Positions 1 to 11,020 of a stretch of 64,000 nucleotides of DNA are shown one piece after another (within the stretch, counting starts at the first letter, position 1; every line of letters starts with the position of its first letter). Source of the stretch: Argyresthia goedartella (Eukaryota; Arthropoda; Insecta; Lepidoptera; Argyresthiidae); NCBI GenBank assembly GCA_949825045.1, contig OX463813.1, positions 1,922,001-1,986,000 of the forward strand. The letters run 5' to 3'. Under the pieces are notes generated by a model. That model had not been told where the DNA came from. It ran no database searches and was given only the letters and a program-made list of their open reading frames with translations. The position numbers were made by a program, and so were the translations under genes.

Positions 1-159
1 AGGTTTTTTAATTTTTTTAAATATTTATTAAGTCTTTATTCATTAGTAATATTTTGATGTGTTTCAGATTAACATCAAGGCACGGGCAAATAGTAAAGAA
101 GCCCCCTTCATTGGATACGAAGCTCTTTTCGATGATGTAAGAATGTATAGATTATATTT

Positions 160-541
160 ATAGATGTCACCGTAAGATAGTCAAAACCGTTAGTTGATCA
201 ACTAACGGTTTTTTACGGTCAACTATCGACAGATAGTAAACAGTAGCGTACTGCGTACTATATGACGCGTTAGTTGATCAACTAACGGTTAAAACCGTTA
301 AATAGTAAACTGGTTTAAACTTGAATTGCAAACGAAATACCAGGGCAAACACTGCGGTAGCTTAGGTGAAGACTAGAGGAATAGAATATAATAATAAAGT
401 CTTCGGGTTAGGTTGACATGTAAGAACAAAAGAAACGTAAATTCTAAACTCAGTCGGTCTGATTTACTATCCGTCAATAGTTGATCGACTCCACGTTAGT
501 TTATCAACTAACGGTTTAGGCTATCTTCCGGTGACATAGAT
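160..541. mobile_element. MITE with long inverted ends and 6-bp target duplication
   Basis: The left end starts at 166 with GTCACCGTAAGATAG and the right end, read on the minus strand from 535, starts GTCACCGGAAGATAG. The match continues about 45 bp inward into the self-complementary motif CCGTTAGTTGATCAACTAACGG. ATAGAT lies directly outside both ends (160-165 and 536-541), as expected for a target duplication. The motif CGTTAGTTGATCAACTAACG recurs at about 187, 270 and, with one change, 494. No ORF of note lies inside, so this is a non-autonomous DNA element of unassigned superfamily. A diverged copy lies at 5060-5287. Confidence 0.8.
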
Positions 542-1224
542 ACATTATATCTGGACATAGATACACTGTTTTAAGTCACGGGCAAATTAATGTAAACATT
601 TACGCTTTATACTTTATAGTTGCAGCGTTTTGCAACAATCGCGGGATTTGTTTTAATTAAAATGTGTTCCATTCAGCTCGCAGCGGCAGCACTGGACTGA
701 TTTATTGAATAATCTTATTAAGCTACTGAAGGAATCACAAATAACATAGGCATCTTAATGGTTTCAGATAAGACAGCTCCTGAACCAAAAAGAAAACAAA
801 CAAAAAGAATCGGGTATGCCAACAGAATTTCGAGCCCAAGAACCCAGTACGCTGACTCCTCCTGACGGTGATGGCAAATTGACCCTCAAGAACATACAGG
901 ATTTAGAGTGGAAATTCCAACGCGTGAAAGATGGTGGTTGGTTTAGAAAGAAGTAAGGGGATGAGAGAGTTAAAGTGACTCTAAAGATGGGCTGTTTCCA
1001 GATATCAAGTTACCGGAGTCAAGGAGACAGTATATGGCGTCAGAGTCAGAAGTTGATAAATAAAGTGATGTTTTATTTCTTTGATCGTCTGCACTCCTGG
1101 TATTTGAACATAGCGTCACGCCTTATCCCGTAAGTGACGGTAGGGATACATTTGCGCAAGCGTTTGTCCCATGGCTATTAGCTATGGATCTATAAAAGTT
1201 TCCTATCTCCAGTAAGCCGAGAAA
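542..1224. other. Unassigned stretch with one short open frame
   Basis: I see no recognisable gene here. A short plus-strand frame with an ATG runs 816-956 (46 codons, ending GGWFRKK) and resembles nothing I know. A GTCACGCCTTATCCC motif at 1115 belongs to a short dispersed motif also found near 11.7, 25.6, 35.2, 53.9 and 63.2 kb. Confidence 0.5.
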
Positions 1225-2103
1225 TTAGCTGTTTCAAGTTCAAGTTCAAGTCCAAAGATTTTTATTCATAATAGCACAAAATTGAGACTTAATGAACGTC
1301 ATAACATAATCAAGAAAGCATAATATAACATCTGCCTGCCTAATTATTACATAGAACATAATATATAGGGTGCAATGAACAGGTTTAGTGCCAGATGTCG
1401 GTGTCTTGTAAAAAGTATTTAATTTTTTAGTAGGCCTTAGTGCACAAAGTGTGCTTTATACATTTTTTGAATCGAGTTTCAGTAAAGTTTTGTATTTCTT
1501 GCGGATTTTTATTGTAGAATATAAATACAGTTTCCCATAAAAGAACTGCTAACTTTTGTGAGTCTGAACATTGTAAAAGGAAGTTTATGTTTATTTCTGG
1601 TTTGCACATTGTGGCGGCTACAAAGGTTTTAAAGCTACTGATATTTTTCCTAAAGTACATTATGATCTCACAGATATATTGACTTACAACTGTTAGGATG
1701 TTGGTTTCTTTGAAGAAATCTCTCAGAGATTCTCTATTATAAATATAGCTTATAAATAAATCGGATCGCTCTCTTCTGCAAAATGAAGATGGTCTCAATG
1801 TCAGCAGCCCATCCCCATAGTAGTATGCCGTAGTACATAATTCTATGTTATTCAACTGTCCATAATGTATGGACAGTTGCAACGTCAGTCAATTCCCTGA
1901 TTCTTTTAACCGCATATGGTGCGGAGCTTAGTCTATGTGCTAATTTTAAAATATGGGGACCCCACTGTAGTTTGGCATCAATAGTGATGCCGAGAAATAC
2001 AGTTTCATCTACTAGTTTTAGTTTGTCTTTCCCCAATAAAATATTACTCTCAACTTGCCTTACATTAGGTAAAGTGAATTTTCTGGCTGGGCCGTCCCAC
2101 ATA
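1225..2103 (-). mobile_element. 5'-truncated Jockey-type non-LTR retrotransposon fragment
   Basis: Two minus-strand frames (2102-1848 and 1882-1427) are the 3' part of an ORF2 protein. The first contains VFLGITIDAKLQWGPHI, the region just after the RT palm. The second ends with the C-terminal tail (FIFYNKNPQEIQNFTETRF). Both match the better preserved elements at 37.9-38.7 kb and 19 kb. The switch of frame near 1860-1880 is a frameshift, so the fragment is dead. The 3' end is marked by an AATAAA and a short ACTTGA tandem tail (plus strand 1236-1252). Endonuclease and RT palm are missing, as in typical 5' truncation. Confidence 0.85.
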
Positions 2104-3420
2104 ATAATTTAGTGGCTCCGCTAATTGTTCATTGGCATTGGCACGTGGTCGATGCCAGTATTTGAACTCTGAATTCTTGCATTACTGGTGATCGTCTCTA
2201 TTATTCTGGTATACTACACAAAACTTGGCCATAGAAGGTGGAACACACACGCTGGCATGCAGAATGTAGGGCAGCGGAATGAGCAATCAGACTGCGGGTT
2301 TCAATTTCCGTGGTAATGTGCAATCTCACATCGCTAAGGGTCACAGTTTGACCCAGATGCACAATTGAGAACTCAAAGTTTGACTGAGACCCACAGTAAT
2401 GTTGTGAATGTGCCGAATCTATAAAGTGAACTTGTTATTAAAAGTAAATGCTTAATTTTTATGTTTGGTAACACTGTGATAATTTTTTAAGCTAATAGTA
2501 CATTACTGCAGCGGCCGGCAACAAGGTCATTACAGAACGAGTGCCGAGGCCCACATTTGTGAGTCTTGCAAATACTGGTCATGGCTAAGGCTTCTATAGT
2601 GCTTTTCTCAAATTATGAAATGAAATTCAAACAAACTAATAAGTAATTCATACAATTTATTTAAAAATACATCACTTCAATCCAAAATAAATTTCGTATT
2701 TAGTATTCCCGGCCCAATATATTTATACATATTTTTTCATCATTGTACAGCCATGTTAAAATGAAATGAAATGAAAAACGCTAATTGTTCATAATCTTAC
2801 ATCCTAATTATTGAGATGACTCTAACTCCTAAACCAGGATGACCTGTGTGGCATTTTTATTTGGAAGTTTATTCGAAATTTAAATGAAACCTTTGATAAG
2901 TTACCCTCTTGGTTTCCATAGGCCCCGGCATGTTCTGACCAGGACAGCAAAGGACACTTCTTCACTGCTCCGGCCCGGCCCCGACCAGGCCCGACATCGG
3001 CATCAGTGGATGCTCAATTGTATGAAATTGTACTGCATGCTTCCTGACTGGACCGTCCCGGCCGGGCCCGGCTCCTGCCGACATGGCGGCGGCAGCAAGT
3101 CTTTGCCCTCTGGTGTCGTCCCGACAGTTTTATGAATGTGTTGTGTACACGTGCAAATTTTCCTAGAGTGCGTGTGGTTAGCATGATCCTGTGACACGTG
3201 TCGTCGCGTGTCGTGTCGCGCCGTGTCGGATCAGTGAAGAGTCCATCTGTCGGCGCCGTGTCGATGTGTATTGTCGTGTCGGGCTAAAGAAGGTAATCAC
3301 AAAGAAGGTTATCACATTCGGCCCACTGTCTCTCGCTCGGGAAATAACTGTACCAGTTAGAAATTTAAGCGGGACATTATTTGAGCAGCAGTAAGCAGCA
3401 GGAACTTTAAGCTTTAATAT
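2104..3420. other. Unassigned; GC-rich patch at 2.9-3.3 kb
   Basis: No gene is recognised. The 2.92-3.29 kb part is unusually GC-rich for the window and holds many TGTCG/GTGTCG motifs (densest 3190-3285). Short frames on both strands overlap there and none has a known domain. It could be the edge of a host CpG-rich region or another repeat. Confidence 0.4.
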
Positions 3421-3828
3421 TGTGAATGTTTGCGCGCGATACCAACACATTTAGGTTCGTAGCTGCCGAATAACAACCCTATTGGAATAGTTCATTGCGC
3501 AATGAATAAATAACTCTGCGACAAGGAGGTTTAAGAATGGAGACGCCATCCTTTCGCTTACCCTTTTATATAATAATTTACGAAAATGCGAGATTAGCCA
3601 GAAATGCCTTTGTCCGTCTGTCGTATAGTACGTACATGCATATCGTATTTTTTAACCGATTTTGACGAAAATTGGCACATAAGTTCCTTGATTTAATTAA
3701 AAAATTAAGTCAATCGCCATTTCGATTGCGGGGAAACGGGGGGAAAGGGGGGAAGTATTGATGGATTTTAATTAAATTTGAGAGGCACACTAAGGACTTC
3801 ATTCTACACAAGATGTTACAAAACAAAA
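3421..3828. other. Unassigned AT-rich stretch
   Basis: Nothing codes here. The sentence-like stretch around 3650-3700 (ACCGATTTTGACGAAAATTGG) resembles the tail of dispersed Lepidopteran repeats but I cannot delimit an element. Confidence 0.3.
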
Positions 3829-4232
3829 TGAAAAACCGCTCAAGTGCGAGTCTAAATGGCGCACGAAGGGTTCCGTACCACCGTTCAATGGAAGCGATGG
3901 TGTGGAGTGAATAGTTTGGATTTTACACAGCAAAATATTGTTTACAAAGTTATTGGTGCGGTTACTTTCACACTCCATGTACGTAACCAGGTGCATCCAT
4001 AAGTTTGTATGTGGTATTGAAAGAATTGTTGTATGGGAGCCCCCTTAAATATTTCTTTTATCCTGTTTCTTAGTATTTTTTGTTATAGCGTCAACAGAAA
4101 TACACAATCTGTGAAAATTTCAACTCTCTAGCTAGCTAGGTTCTTGAGATACAGCCTGGTGACAGACGGACGGACGGACGGACGGACGGACAGCGGAGTC
4201 TTAGTAATAGGGTTCAAAGTTCCGTCATTTTG
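3829..4232 (+). repeat. GGGTTCCGTAC-family interspersed repeat, copy 1
   Basis: Starts with AAAACCGCTCAAGTGCGAG, contains GCACGAAGGGTTCCGTACC, and ends with a GACG microsatellite (4161-4190) followed by CAGCGGAGTCTTAGTAATAGG. The same modules in the same order are found in reverse at 28.62-29.06 kb. A segment around 3970-4015 (CTCCATGTACGTAACCAGG) recurs at 11.18 kb. Non-coding. Confidence 0.75.
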
Positions 4233-4245
4233 TCACAGACTGACT

Positions 4246-4508
4246 GGGGCCCAATTCTGGTACACAATGACAGCTAAATGACAATTACATGACGATCACG
4301 GTCAACTTTAGAAATCCAATATCTGACGATTTTGTAATCCCATTCCCTTGGTTGATTAACTTAATTATTTTGCTTACCAATTAACTTAATTTTTACCATA
4401 ATTGCCTCAAAAAATATTCTCCAAACACCAAATATTGGATATCTAAAGTTGACCGCAATCGTCATGCAACTGTCATGACGCTGTCATTGTGTACCGGAAT
4501 TGGGCCCC
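4246..4508. mobile_element. 263-bp MITE with ~80-bp inverted ends
   Basis: The ends are near-perfect reverse complements: GGGGCCCAATTCTGGTACAC on the left and GGGGCCCAATTCCGGTACAC on the minus strand from the right. Similarity continues through CATGACGAT and GGTCAACTTTAGA to about 80 bp. No ORF. The target duplication is not clear (flanks GACT and TGAT). A decayed half copy lies at 30.6-30.72 kb. Confidence 0.85.
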
Positions 4509-4751
4509 TGATCTCCGATCATCATTTTAATGGTAATAAGGGCTCGCGAGGTCTACTGTTCTCACAGAACCACTAGTAATAAATATAGCTCATTGATGTC
4601 CCCACCGAGGGCTACAGGCCTTTTGATATTCAAGGGAGATTGAGACATCACCACGCAGGCTCAGTGCGAGTTGATGGAGGAGTGTCGAAAAACTTTTTTT
4701 TTTTTTTTTTGTAAATATTGACCGCTGGAGACCTGGACCTGGTTATGAGGC
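4509..4751. other. Unassigned, with an 18-bp poly-T tract
   Basis: Short stretch with a T run at about 4692-4709. No element could be delimited. Confidence 0.3.
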
Positions 4752-4812
4752 ATCGCTATTTTGAACCTCATGCCATGGATTTAAAATTCAAAATCTACAA
4801 CGGCAAAACAGC
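4752..4812 (-). repeat. Fragment of the GCCATGG MITE family
   Basis: TTGAACCTCATGCCATGG followed by TTTAAAATTCAAAA matches one arm of the complete small MITE at 52357-52493. Only one arm is present. Confidence 0.55.
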
Positions 4813-4824
4813 AACGGCAAAATG

Positions 4825-4950
4825 AAACCAGAAACAGCGATGACACACACACAGAAACTTCCAAGAACTGTTATTTTTTCTGTGTCGTGATAGTTTCCGG
4901 GACCTCTCGCATGGTAGGCAGGATCAAAACTGCAGCGCCTAAGATTGTGA
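4825..4950 (-). repeat. Decayed tRNA-derived SINE fragment
   Basis: On the minus strand the order matches the intact SINE at 52.5-52.74 kb: TGCCTACCATGCGAGAGGTC, then a damaged B box, then a T/A-rich run, then the GTTTCTGG body. The A box is degraded and the 3' tail is missing. Confidence 0.6.
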
Positions 4951-5059
4951 AAACCATTCGTTTGTAATCTAAAGTATTTTTCTCTAGTTTATAAATTGTC
5001 GATAAATAAATAACTGGTTCAATGATAGACCAACGCGTTCTATTGTAAAACGCGTTGAA

Positions 5060-5287
5060 CCATTGGACCATTAAATTGTGAACTGGTTTCAAATTTAATG
5101 ACAAACAAAATATCATGAATATAATAAATAATTATAAGGAAAAGTATGGATCAAGGTTGACATGTAAGAACAAAAGACACATAAACTTTATACCCTGCCG
5201 GTCTCATCTACAATTTGTCGATAGTTTACACAGTAACGCTTTAGGTTAATTAACACTAACTGTTTTTACAATATTACTGTGACATAT
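5060..5287. repeat. Diverged copy of the 160-541 MITE
   Basis: AGGTTGACATGTAAGAACAA at about 5155 is identical to the internal segment at about 410 of the first MITE. It is followed by the same GCCGGTCT and TTTAGGTTA modules and ends in GTGACAT at 5279-5285. The left end is too decayed to place. Confidence 0.65.
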
Positions 5288-6179
5288 ATTTTTCGCAGCT
5301 TCGCCAGAACGCTCCGTTAATCATAACTAATCCTTACCTTATTTTACTTAGTTTACTAAGTGATTAGTTTGATAACTCACAAAGTTAATTGATCTTTAAT
5401 GTAATTATTTTCAAAGATATTGTTATTTCTTAATGACAAACGATTGGTATAGATTGTTGAGGAGTGTTGCTAGTTTAGAATATTGTTAAGGTCGTATTGT
5501 ATATTCAGATTGACTTGATTATTCGTTTTTGTTCGCATTCCAATTTAGAAACACTAGAATTATTATATTAGGGCGTGGTCCTTATGGAGCTGGCAATACC
5601 ATTCCCTGTGGTTCGATTTGGTAGCCTGCAGGGCCTGACTAATCAGATGCTCGCATTTATGAAAATGAGGTAATTTAAGATAGCTTGGCGAGGCACTTTT
5701 GAGAGAGTGCACAAGCGTTGTCTTACCTGATGAAGTGTCAAAATTACAGAAATAAGTTTAACTGCTAACTAACTTACTAGTCTCTAGTAAGCGTGACAAT
5801 ATATTGTGATCTATTTACAGTATGTGTTAACTCATTGCTTGATTACCCACATAAAAAGACCACATATCTATGAACCTACAATATTCCTACTTCTCATGCT
5901 CGCTTTCTGCGACATATATATATATATTTTTCTACCATATTCATTATCAAATCACTCGCAGTCTCTGCCGGCAGTATCGGCAGCGGCGACTACGCTCGAC
6001 GATCTATATGTGCACGAACATACCTTTCACTCTACAGTAGCTTCTGCTCATTATTCTCCCTGTTGTTATTATTTTTGCCTTGAAATGTAGACGCGCTATT
6101 AGCCTCATCAGCTGTTACCGAACGTGGCAACTACTGTTTCTCACGGGCAACATTTGATCTGCGCTATCTGCGTCCTGAC
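5288..6179. other. Unassigned AT-rich stretch
   Basis: No gene recognised. A 94-codon plus-strand frame at 5806-6090 has no domain and low-complexity composition. A short AT microsatellite lies at about 5912-5926. Confidence 0.4.
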
Positions 6180-6388
6180 GTAACGTCGCTCAAACTAATT
6201 TTATACGATGAAGATAAAATGTTTCCCTCAGTCCATTTGTTTTTATTCGACGAGAATACTTTCGTAAGAACTTTGTCTCCTATATCAAAATTTCTGGCCT
6301 TCTTGTGATATTTTCACAATATTTGCAGTTTATTGGGAAGCCGCCTACACATAAGCGCCTGAGCAGGAGCTTCTCCAGGAGTTGAATT
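6180..6388 (-). pseudogene. Ty3/gypsy-type integrase C-terminal tail relic
   Basis: The minus strand reads TPGEAPAQALMCRRLPNK then, after a stop, KKARNFDIGDKV, LTKVFSSNKNKWTEGNI. This order (SPGEAP-type motif, FxxGDKV, then a K-W-x-x-G-x-I stretch) is the end of a Ty3/gypsy integrase just before the 3' LTR. Only about 70 residues are left, with at least one in-frame stop. No LTR is visible next to it. The call rests on motif order only. Confidence 0.55.
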
Positions 6389-6594
6389 ACAATTTATTTA
6401 CTGAAATAAAAATCGACACAAAGCCGCAACTCAGTAACTTCAATCACAGCCTTTTTTTATTACCTTTGTTAACAATTTTAACAGAGTTCTCGGGCGCATC
6501 ATTTTCCCGAGGCCCAAATAAAGTACTGGTAGTGTTCTTTACGTTATTAAAACAGTATTTTTTTAAACTCGCTACTTTGAACAGGAGGGCCGTT

Positions 6595-7755
6595 GTCCGA
6601 AACTGTTCGGGACCGAAATGGCTTCCCGAACACCAGTGGAAGTTCAGATTGCGCACAAAACCAGCGTAAAGCAGCCGTCATTGACGCAGAACTTAACAGG
6701 CTAAACATAGCTATTGCTGCTTTGTAAGAGACCAGGATCCCTTAATCTTGGTCTGAGGGGTTTATGGGGAAGTGATATGGGAAGCACATTTCCCCTTCTC
6801 CTGGAAGGGCAAATGTGCATCGGATAATCGCGAGTACGGTGTAGGATTTACGATCAGCAATGATCTTCTATCTTCGGTTGAGAGTCCTGTAGATATTTCC
6901 GAGCGCATAATAGTCCTTCGCATTAACACCACGTGCGGGTTTGTCACCGTTTATTCAGCATATGCTCCAACACTTCCCTCAACAACTGGAGTCAAAGACC
7001 AGTAGTTTTACGACCAACTAGACGAAGCAGGGCGGGGAGTGCATCAGGGCAACCGACTAATTCTCCTAGGACACTTCAATGCCAGTGTGGAACAGGACAC
7101 CATCTCCTGGCCTGATTCCCTAGGTGACCACGGCGTGTGAAAGAAAAATGACAGCGGAAAACTTTTATTGCAGTTTTGCTCTAAACACCAGCTGCGTGTT
7201 ACCAACACATATTTTAAAGGCAAGTTTATGAGAAAAGATTCTTACATGCAACCCCACTCCAAACTCAGGCATTAGCTCGATTTTGCCCCAACTCGGAAGT
7301 AGGACTTAAAAGAAACTCTTCATACACGCTCGTTTCATCGCACAAACTGCGACAGTGATCAGTCCCTGGTGGCGACAGTGGCTCGCCTTGCTCCCAAAAA
7401 GATTCACTTTACTATACCCCTGCGAAAGAAGAACATGTGTCTGAGCATGACCAAAGTCCCGGAAACAGTGGAGGTTTTTGGGGGCAAAGTGCACCAAGTA
7501 CAAAACTACCTGGGACAAAACCGCGTCTATACAGGATGAGTGGGAGACGATTAAAGTCCTCTTCACCGACACAGCTGGCAGTGTCTTTGGCTGCCAGCAA
7601 ACAATATCCCCATACTAGTTCCTGAAAAACCAAGAGCATCTGCAACCCCTTATTGACAAACAACAAAGGACAGAGTTTTCTGTAGGGGGATTTTATTTCT
7701 CCACGATACAAAAAATACCTTGTAGAGGCCACAACCGAAAATATGTTCCACTTTT
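6595..7755 (+). pseudogene. Non-LTR retrotransposon AP-endonuclease relic (RTE-like)
   Basis: Plus-strand frames give VIDAELNRLNIAIAAL, then REYGVGFTISNDLLSSVESP, ISERIIVLRINTTCGFV, VYSAYAPT, a QLDEA segment and LLGHFNASV. This is the order of an apurinic-like endonuclease, with LLGHFNA where the family has LLGDFNA, so a catalytic Asp is replaced. Stops and frameshifts occur about every 70 codons. The 3' part (7150-7740) keeps only scattered matches to the linker, such as KTTWDKTA. RT is absent. Clade is uncertain; RTE-like is my best reading. Confidence 0.7.
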
Positions 7756-7770
7756 GCTAAATAAATTTTG

Positions 7771-10392
7771 CGTTTGCATTAGACTTAGACTTAGACTTAG
7801 ACGTTTATTAGCTTTCTTGTTGTACATAGGGTCTTAGATAAGTATTTTCAGGAACAAACAAGAACCCTGCTAGGGCGCTGCCAACTTAGGATTATAAAAG
7901 GTTATAACTTAAATTCTTACTTACTACCTAGATTACTTATTTTATTTATTATTAATTTTCATAGACTCCCTAAAACAAGAACAATAACAGAATATATTTT
8001 ACTTTTACTTAAGATATGATAACACAAGTCTCACAAGCTCCAAACCTAGTTTTTGCCATGTTCATCAAAAAACTCTTGTAGAGTATAATAACTTTTTCGT
8101 ACTAAGTATTTATTAAGGGCATTTTTAAATACATTAATTTTTTCTATAGACTGAATTGATTTCGGTATACAATTAAATATTTTGGCAGCCATCGAGCGGG
8201 GGCCTGAATGAACTAAGTGTAATTTCGATGAGCATGTTGCCAATCTTTTATGTGGTCTTAATCCTTCTGGTCTTGTGTATAAGGGGAAGAGTTGATCATT
8301 ATTTTTCACAAATGCGCACGCTTCTAAAATATAAAGTGAAGTTAGTGTGAGAATATTTAATTTATCGAAATATGGTCTGCAGCTCGTCATTATGTCAATG
8401 TTAGCGATAATTCGGATACACTTCTTTTGTATTAAGAATAATTGCTTTGCATCCGTGCTGTTGCCCCAGAGGAGGACACCATAAGACAGCCAAGACTGTG
8501 CGTAAGCAAAGTAAGCACATAGAGCACTTTTTTTGTTTGTAGTTCTCTTTAGTTCCGATAGAGCATATGTAAAGCTTGATAGTTTACTAGCCACTTTCTT
8601 GATATGATATTTCCAATGTAGGTTGCTATCTATTTCAATTCCTAGGAGGCAGTAGGAATCAACGAGTTCTATTGGTGTTTTATTAAAAGCGTAGTTTATG
8701 TCAAGAGGGCGTTTTTGGTGAGGTCTGAATTGCATGAGTTTAGTTTTACTAAAGTTTATCTCCAAATTATGATCATTGAGCCAGTTTGTTAGTTTAGTTA
8801 GATTTGAATTTAATAATTGTACAAGTTCGATATCATCATTACACGGTAGTACAAGCGATATGTCGTCAGCGAAAAGGGTGCATGGGATATTAATCGATTT
8901 TGGTAGGTCATTTATGTAGATCAAAAACATGAAGCACCCCAGGACACTGCCTTGTGGGATTGATTGTGTCAGGATTGTTTTTGTGGATCTGGTGTAGCTG
9001 ATTTCGCCGGTGGCATGATTTTGATGCTCCAAGTCTACGTATTGTTCGCGGTTAGAAAGATACGAAATAAACCAACTCAGTACTGAACCTCGTATTCCAA
9101 TTCCGTTTAGCTTTGCAATTAGAACGTTATGTAAGACTCTATCGTATGCTTTAGTCATATCCAAGAGGATACCTATTGCGTGTTTTTTATTATTTATAGT
9201 GTCTAATATGTAATTTATGTAGTTGAATACAGCCAGAGCTGTGGACCGTCCTTTACGGAAACCATTTTGTTGGTCATTAAAAACTTTGAATTTTTCACAA
9301 AAGGCATAGACACGCAGGTACATTGCCGATTCGTATACTTTAGCAAAAGTGGGCAGTAATGCTATTGGCCTATAATTATTGCTGTTTAGACGGTCGCCTT
9401 TTTTATGTAGCGGCTTAATTATTGTTGTTTTTAGTAAATCAGGCACTATTTCTTCTAAAAAAGACTGGTTTATAAGAAACGACAATGGAGAAATCAGTTC
9501 TTTAGCACATTCTTTTACGAGTATTGGTGGAATTTCATCAAAACCAAAGCTACGTTTTGATTTTAGTTTTTTTATTATGTTGAAGACTTCTACTGGATCA
9601 GTAAGCTGGATGTAAATGGAATTTTCTGTGGTGGACTGCACTGGGCGGCCGAGTGGTTTAGGTTTGTCCTTTGCGGGAGCACCAACTGTGCTAAAGAAAT
9701 AATTAAAGTGGTTTGCGACAGTAAGGGGATCGTCAGTGTGTCTATTATTTATGTTTAATTGTATATTATTTTTTGGTTTATTGGTATATTTATTAGATCG
9801 TTCTTTTATTATTTGCCACATAGTTTTCGTTACATTTGTTGATTTTAATAATTTATTTGCATAGCTAATTTTTTTGGACGTTTGAACAATTTTTTTTAAT
9901 GTTTTTTCATATGTTTTGTAGTAGCTTATTAGAGTGGTGCTATTTGTTTGATTGACAAGGTGTTTTAACAGGTGTTTATTTTTACATGACGTTCTTATTC
10001 CTTTCGTCAACCACGTGTTTTTCTTTCTAGTTTTTATTTTTATTTTAGTTTTAGGTATAGTGCGTTCTAGAATGTCGTTGATTTTATTGTAAAATGCTGT
10101 ATAATTTTTGTTTACGCTTTGAGCGGGGTTTATGTAATCGGACCAATTAATTTTTTGTAGTTCTTCTTTAAATGATTGTATGTTTTGTGCCGAGAAAATT
10201 CTTTTTTTTGTATACCACGTTATATTGTCCCGTATTGAATCTCCAGGAATACTAATTAGAATTGCCTTATGGTCTGAGAGACCATATTCTTTTGTTTTGG
10301 TACTAAATCTATCTTTATGATAGTGCATATTACTAAAAACTAGGTCTATGCAACTTGAAGTATTTTGTGTGACTCTAGTCACACTAGGAAGA
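7771..10392 (-). mobile_element. 5'-truncated CR1/Jockey-group non-LTR element
   Basis: The element covers a nearly complete ORF2 missing most of the endonuclease, then a 3' UTR of about 250 bp ending in a GTCTAA tandem tail (plus strand TTAGAC repeats, 7780-7801). The 5' end stops at about 10392, where the frame runs into a TAA. CATTAG occurs next to both ends and might be a target duplication, but that is weak. It is not interrupted. Confidence 0.8.
8046..10382 (-). CDS. Endonuclease C-terminus plus reverse transcriptase, 778 codons open
   Basis: This ORF2 protein nicks target DNA and reverse transcribes the element RNA. It starts in the last endonuclease motifs (CIDLVFSN, GLSDHKAI). The RT domain follows: KTTIIKPLHKKGD, NYRPIALLPTFAKV, QNGFRKGRSTA, GILLDMTKAYDRV, SIPQGSVLGCFMF, and the catalytic FADDISL at about residue 500. 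A YCLLGIEIDSNLHW segment and the C-terminal domain follow. The annotated start is a GTG just inside the truncation and is not a biological start, because about 200 N-terminal residues are missing. The rest is fully open, which suggests a fairly recent insertion. Without an initiator it should not make an active enzyme. Confidence 0.85.
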   Translation of the reverse strand: MTRVTQNTSSCIDLVFSNMHYHKDRFSTKTKEYGLSDHKAILISIPGDSIRDNITWYTKKRIFSAQNIQSFKEELQKINWSDYINPAQSVNKNYTAFYNKINDILERTIPKTKIKIKTRKKNTWLTKGIRTSCKNKHLLKHLVNQTNSTTLISYYKTYEKTLKKIVQTSKKISYANKLLKSTNVTKTMWQIIKERSNKYTNKPKNNIQLNINNRHTDDPLTVANHFNYFFSTVGAPAKDKPKPLGRPVQSTTENSIYIQLTDPVEVFNIIKKLKSKRSFGFDEIPPILVKECAKELISPLSFLINQSFLEEIVPDLLKTTIIKPLHKKGDRLNSNNYRPIALLPTFAKVYESAMYLRVYAFCEKFKVFNDQQNGFRKGRSTALAVFNYINYILDTINNKKHAIGILLDMTKAYDRVLHNVLIAKLNGIGIRGSVLSWFISYLSNREQYVDLEHQNHATGEISYTRSTKTILTQSIPQGSVLGCFMFLIYINDLPKSINIPCTLFADDISLVLPCNDDIELVQLLNSNLTKLTNWLNDHNLEINFSKTKLMQFRPHQKRPLDINYAFNKTPIELVDSYCLLGIEIDSNLHWKYHIKKVASKLSSFTYALSELKRTTNKKSALCAYFAYAQSWLSYGVLLWGNSTDAKQLFLIQKKCIRIIANIDIMTSCRPYFDKLNILTLTSLYILEACAFVKNNDQLFPLYTRPEGLRPHKRLATCSSKLHLVHSGPRSMAAKIFNCIPKSIQSIEKINVFKNALNKYLVRKSYYTLQEFFDEHGKN

Positions 10393-11020
10393 CATTAGGA
10401 AGACGCTTCCAGCTCATATTATTCTGGGCTCTTCGATACAGAACAGAACACTCATGCATTCAATATTAACAGATTAGGTTCAAATACATACCAATGGCTA
10501 AACGAGCAATTTTCGACCTTACTGCTTCAGTATCAAGAGTGATAGTGATATAATGAGGCATTCCACAGATAATTCAGAATCAGTTGCATGCTGCATTTCG
10601 GTTTGAGGTTAGTCGGGGTATGAGGTTTGCCTTTAAACGAAAATATTCTGGATCTAGTGGAGGTAGCAAGTGCTTTTTATGAAAATGAGGAGGAGACTCT
10701 GGAGAAACTAATTTATTTACATGCGTCATTATCCGTGGCCCATAGAAGGATACTCCAACTTGTTAGATCCAGGAACACCGATATTCCAAGTTTCAAATTA
10801 ACATCCATGGTTCGAGAATTCTTTGTTATCGGTCAGGATTCAAACCCTGTAAAGCAGACAATGCAAAACAAGCCAGAGACAATGCAAATGATTCTTATGC
10901 TTATTGACACAAGATAAATTTCCCTTTGCAGGCGCGTGACATGATATGGCAGTTTATTGACCGAGCGAGCGCGAGGCGCATGCGAAGCGAATTCGGTCAG
11001 CTTGAGCAAAAATGCTATTA
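10393..11020 (+). other. Unassigned; contains an unrecognised 96-codon frame
   Basis: A plus-strand frame at 10627-10917 (starting with TTG) reads as a plausible acidic/helical protein (LVEVASAFYENEEE, LSVAHRRILQLVRSR) and ends at a TAA. I do not recognise it. It has no identifiable start context or neighbours. It could be an exon or a piece of a transposase. Downstream, CCGAGCGAGCGCGAGGCGC at about 10960 is a GC-rich palindromic patch. Confidence 0.3.

Noticed and set aside
187..290. CRISPR-like array from repeated CGTTAGTTGATCAACTAACG
   Set aside because: Only a few copies at irregular spacing, as parts of MITE ends, in a eukaryotic genome.
2884..3450. Overlapping short ORFs in the GC-rich patch
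   Set aside because: Frames overlap on both strands with no domain; TGTCG repetition explains the open frames.
5806..6090. 94-codon plus-strand ORF as a gene
   Set aside because: Low-complexity, contains a TATATA run, no domain, no start context or neighbours.
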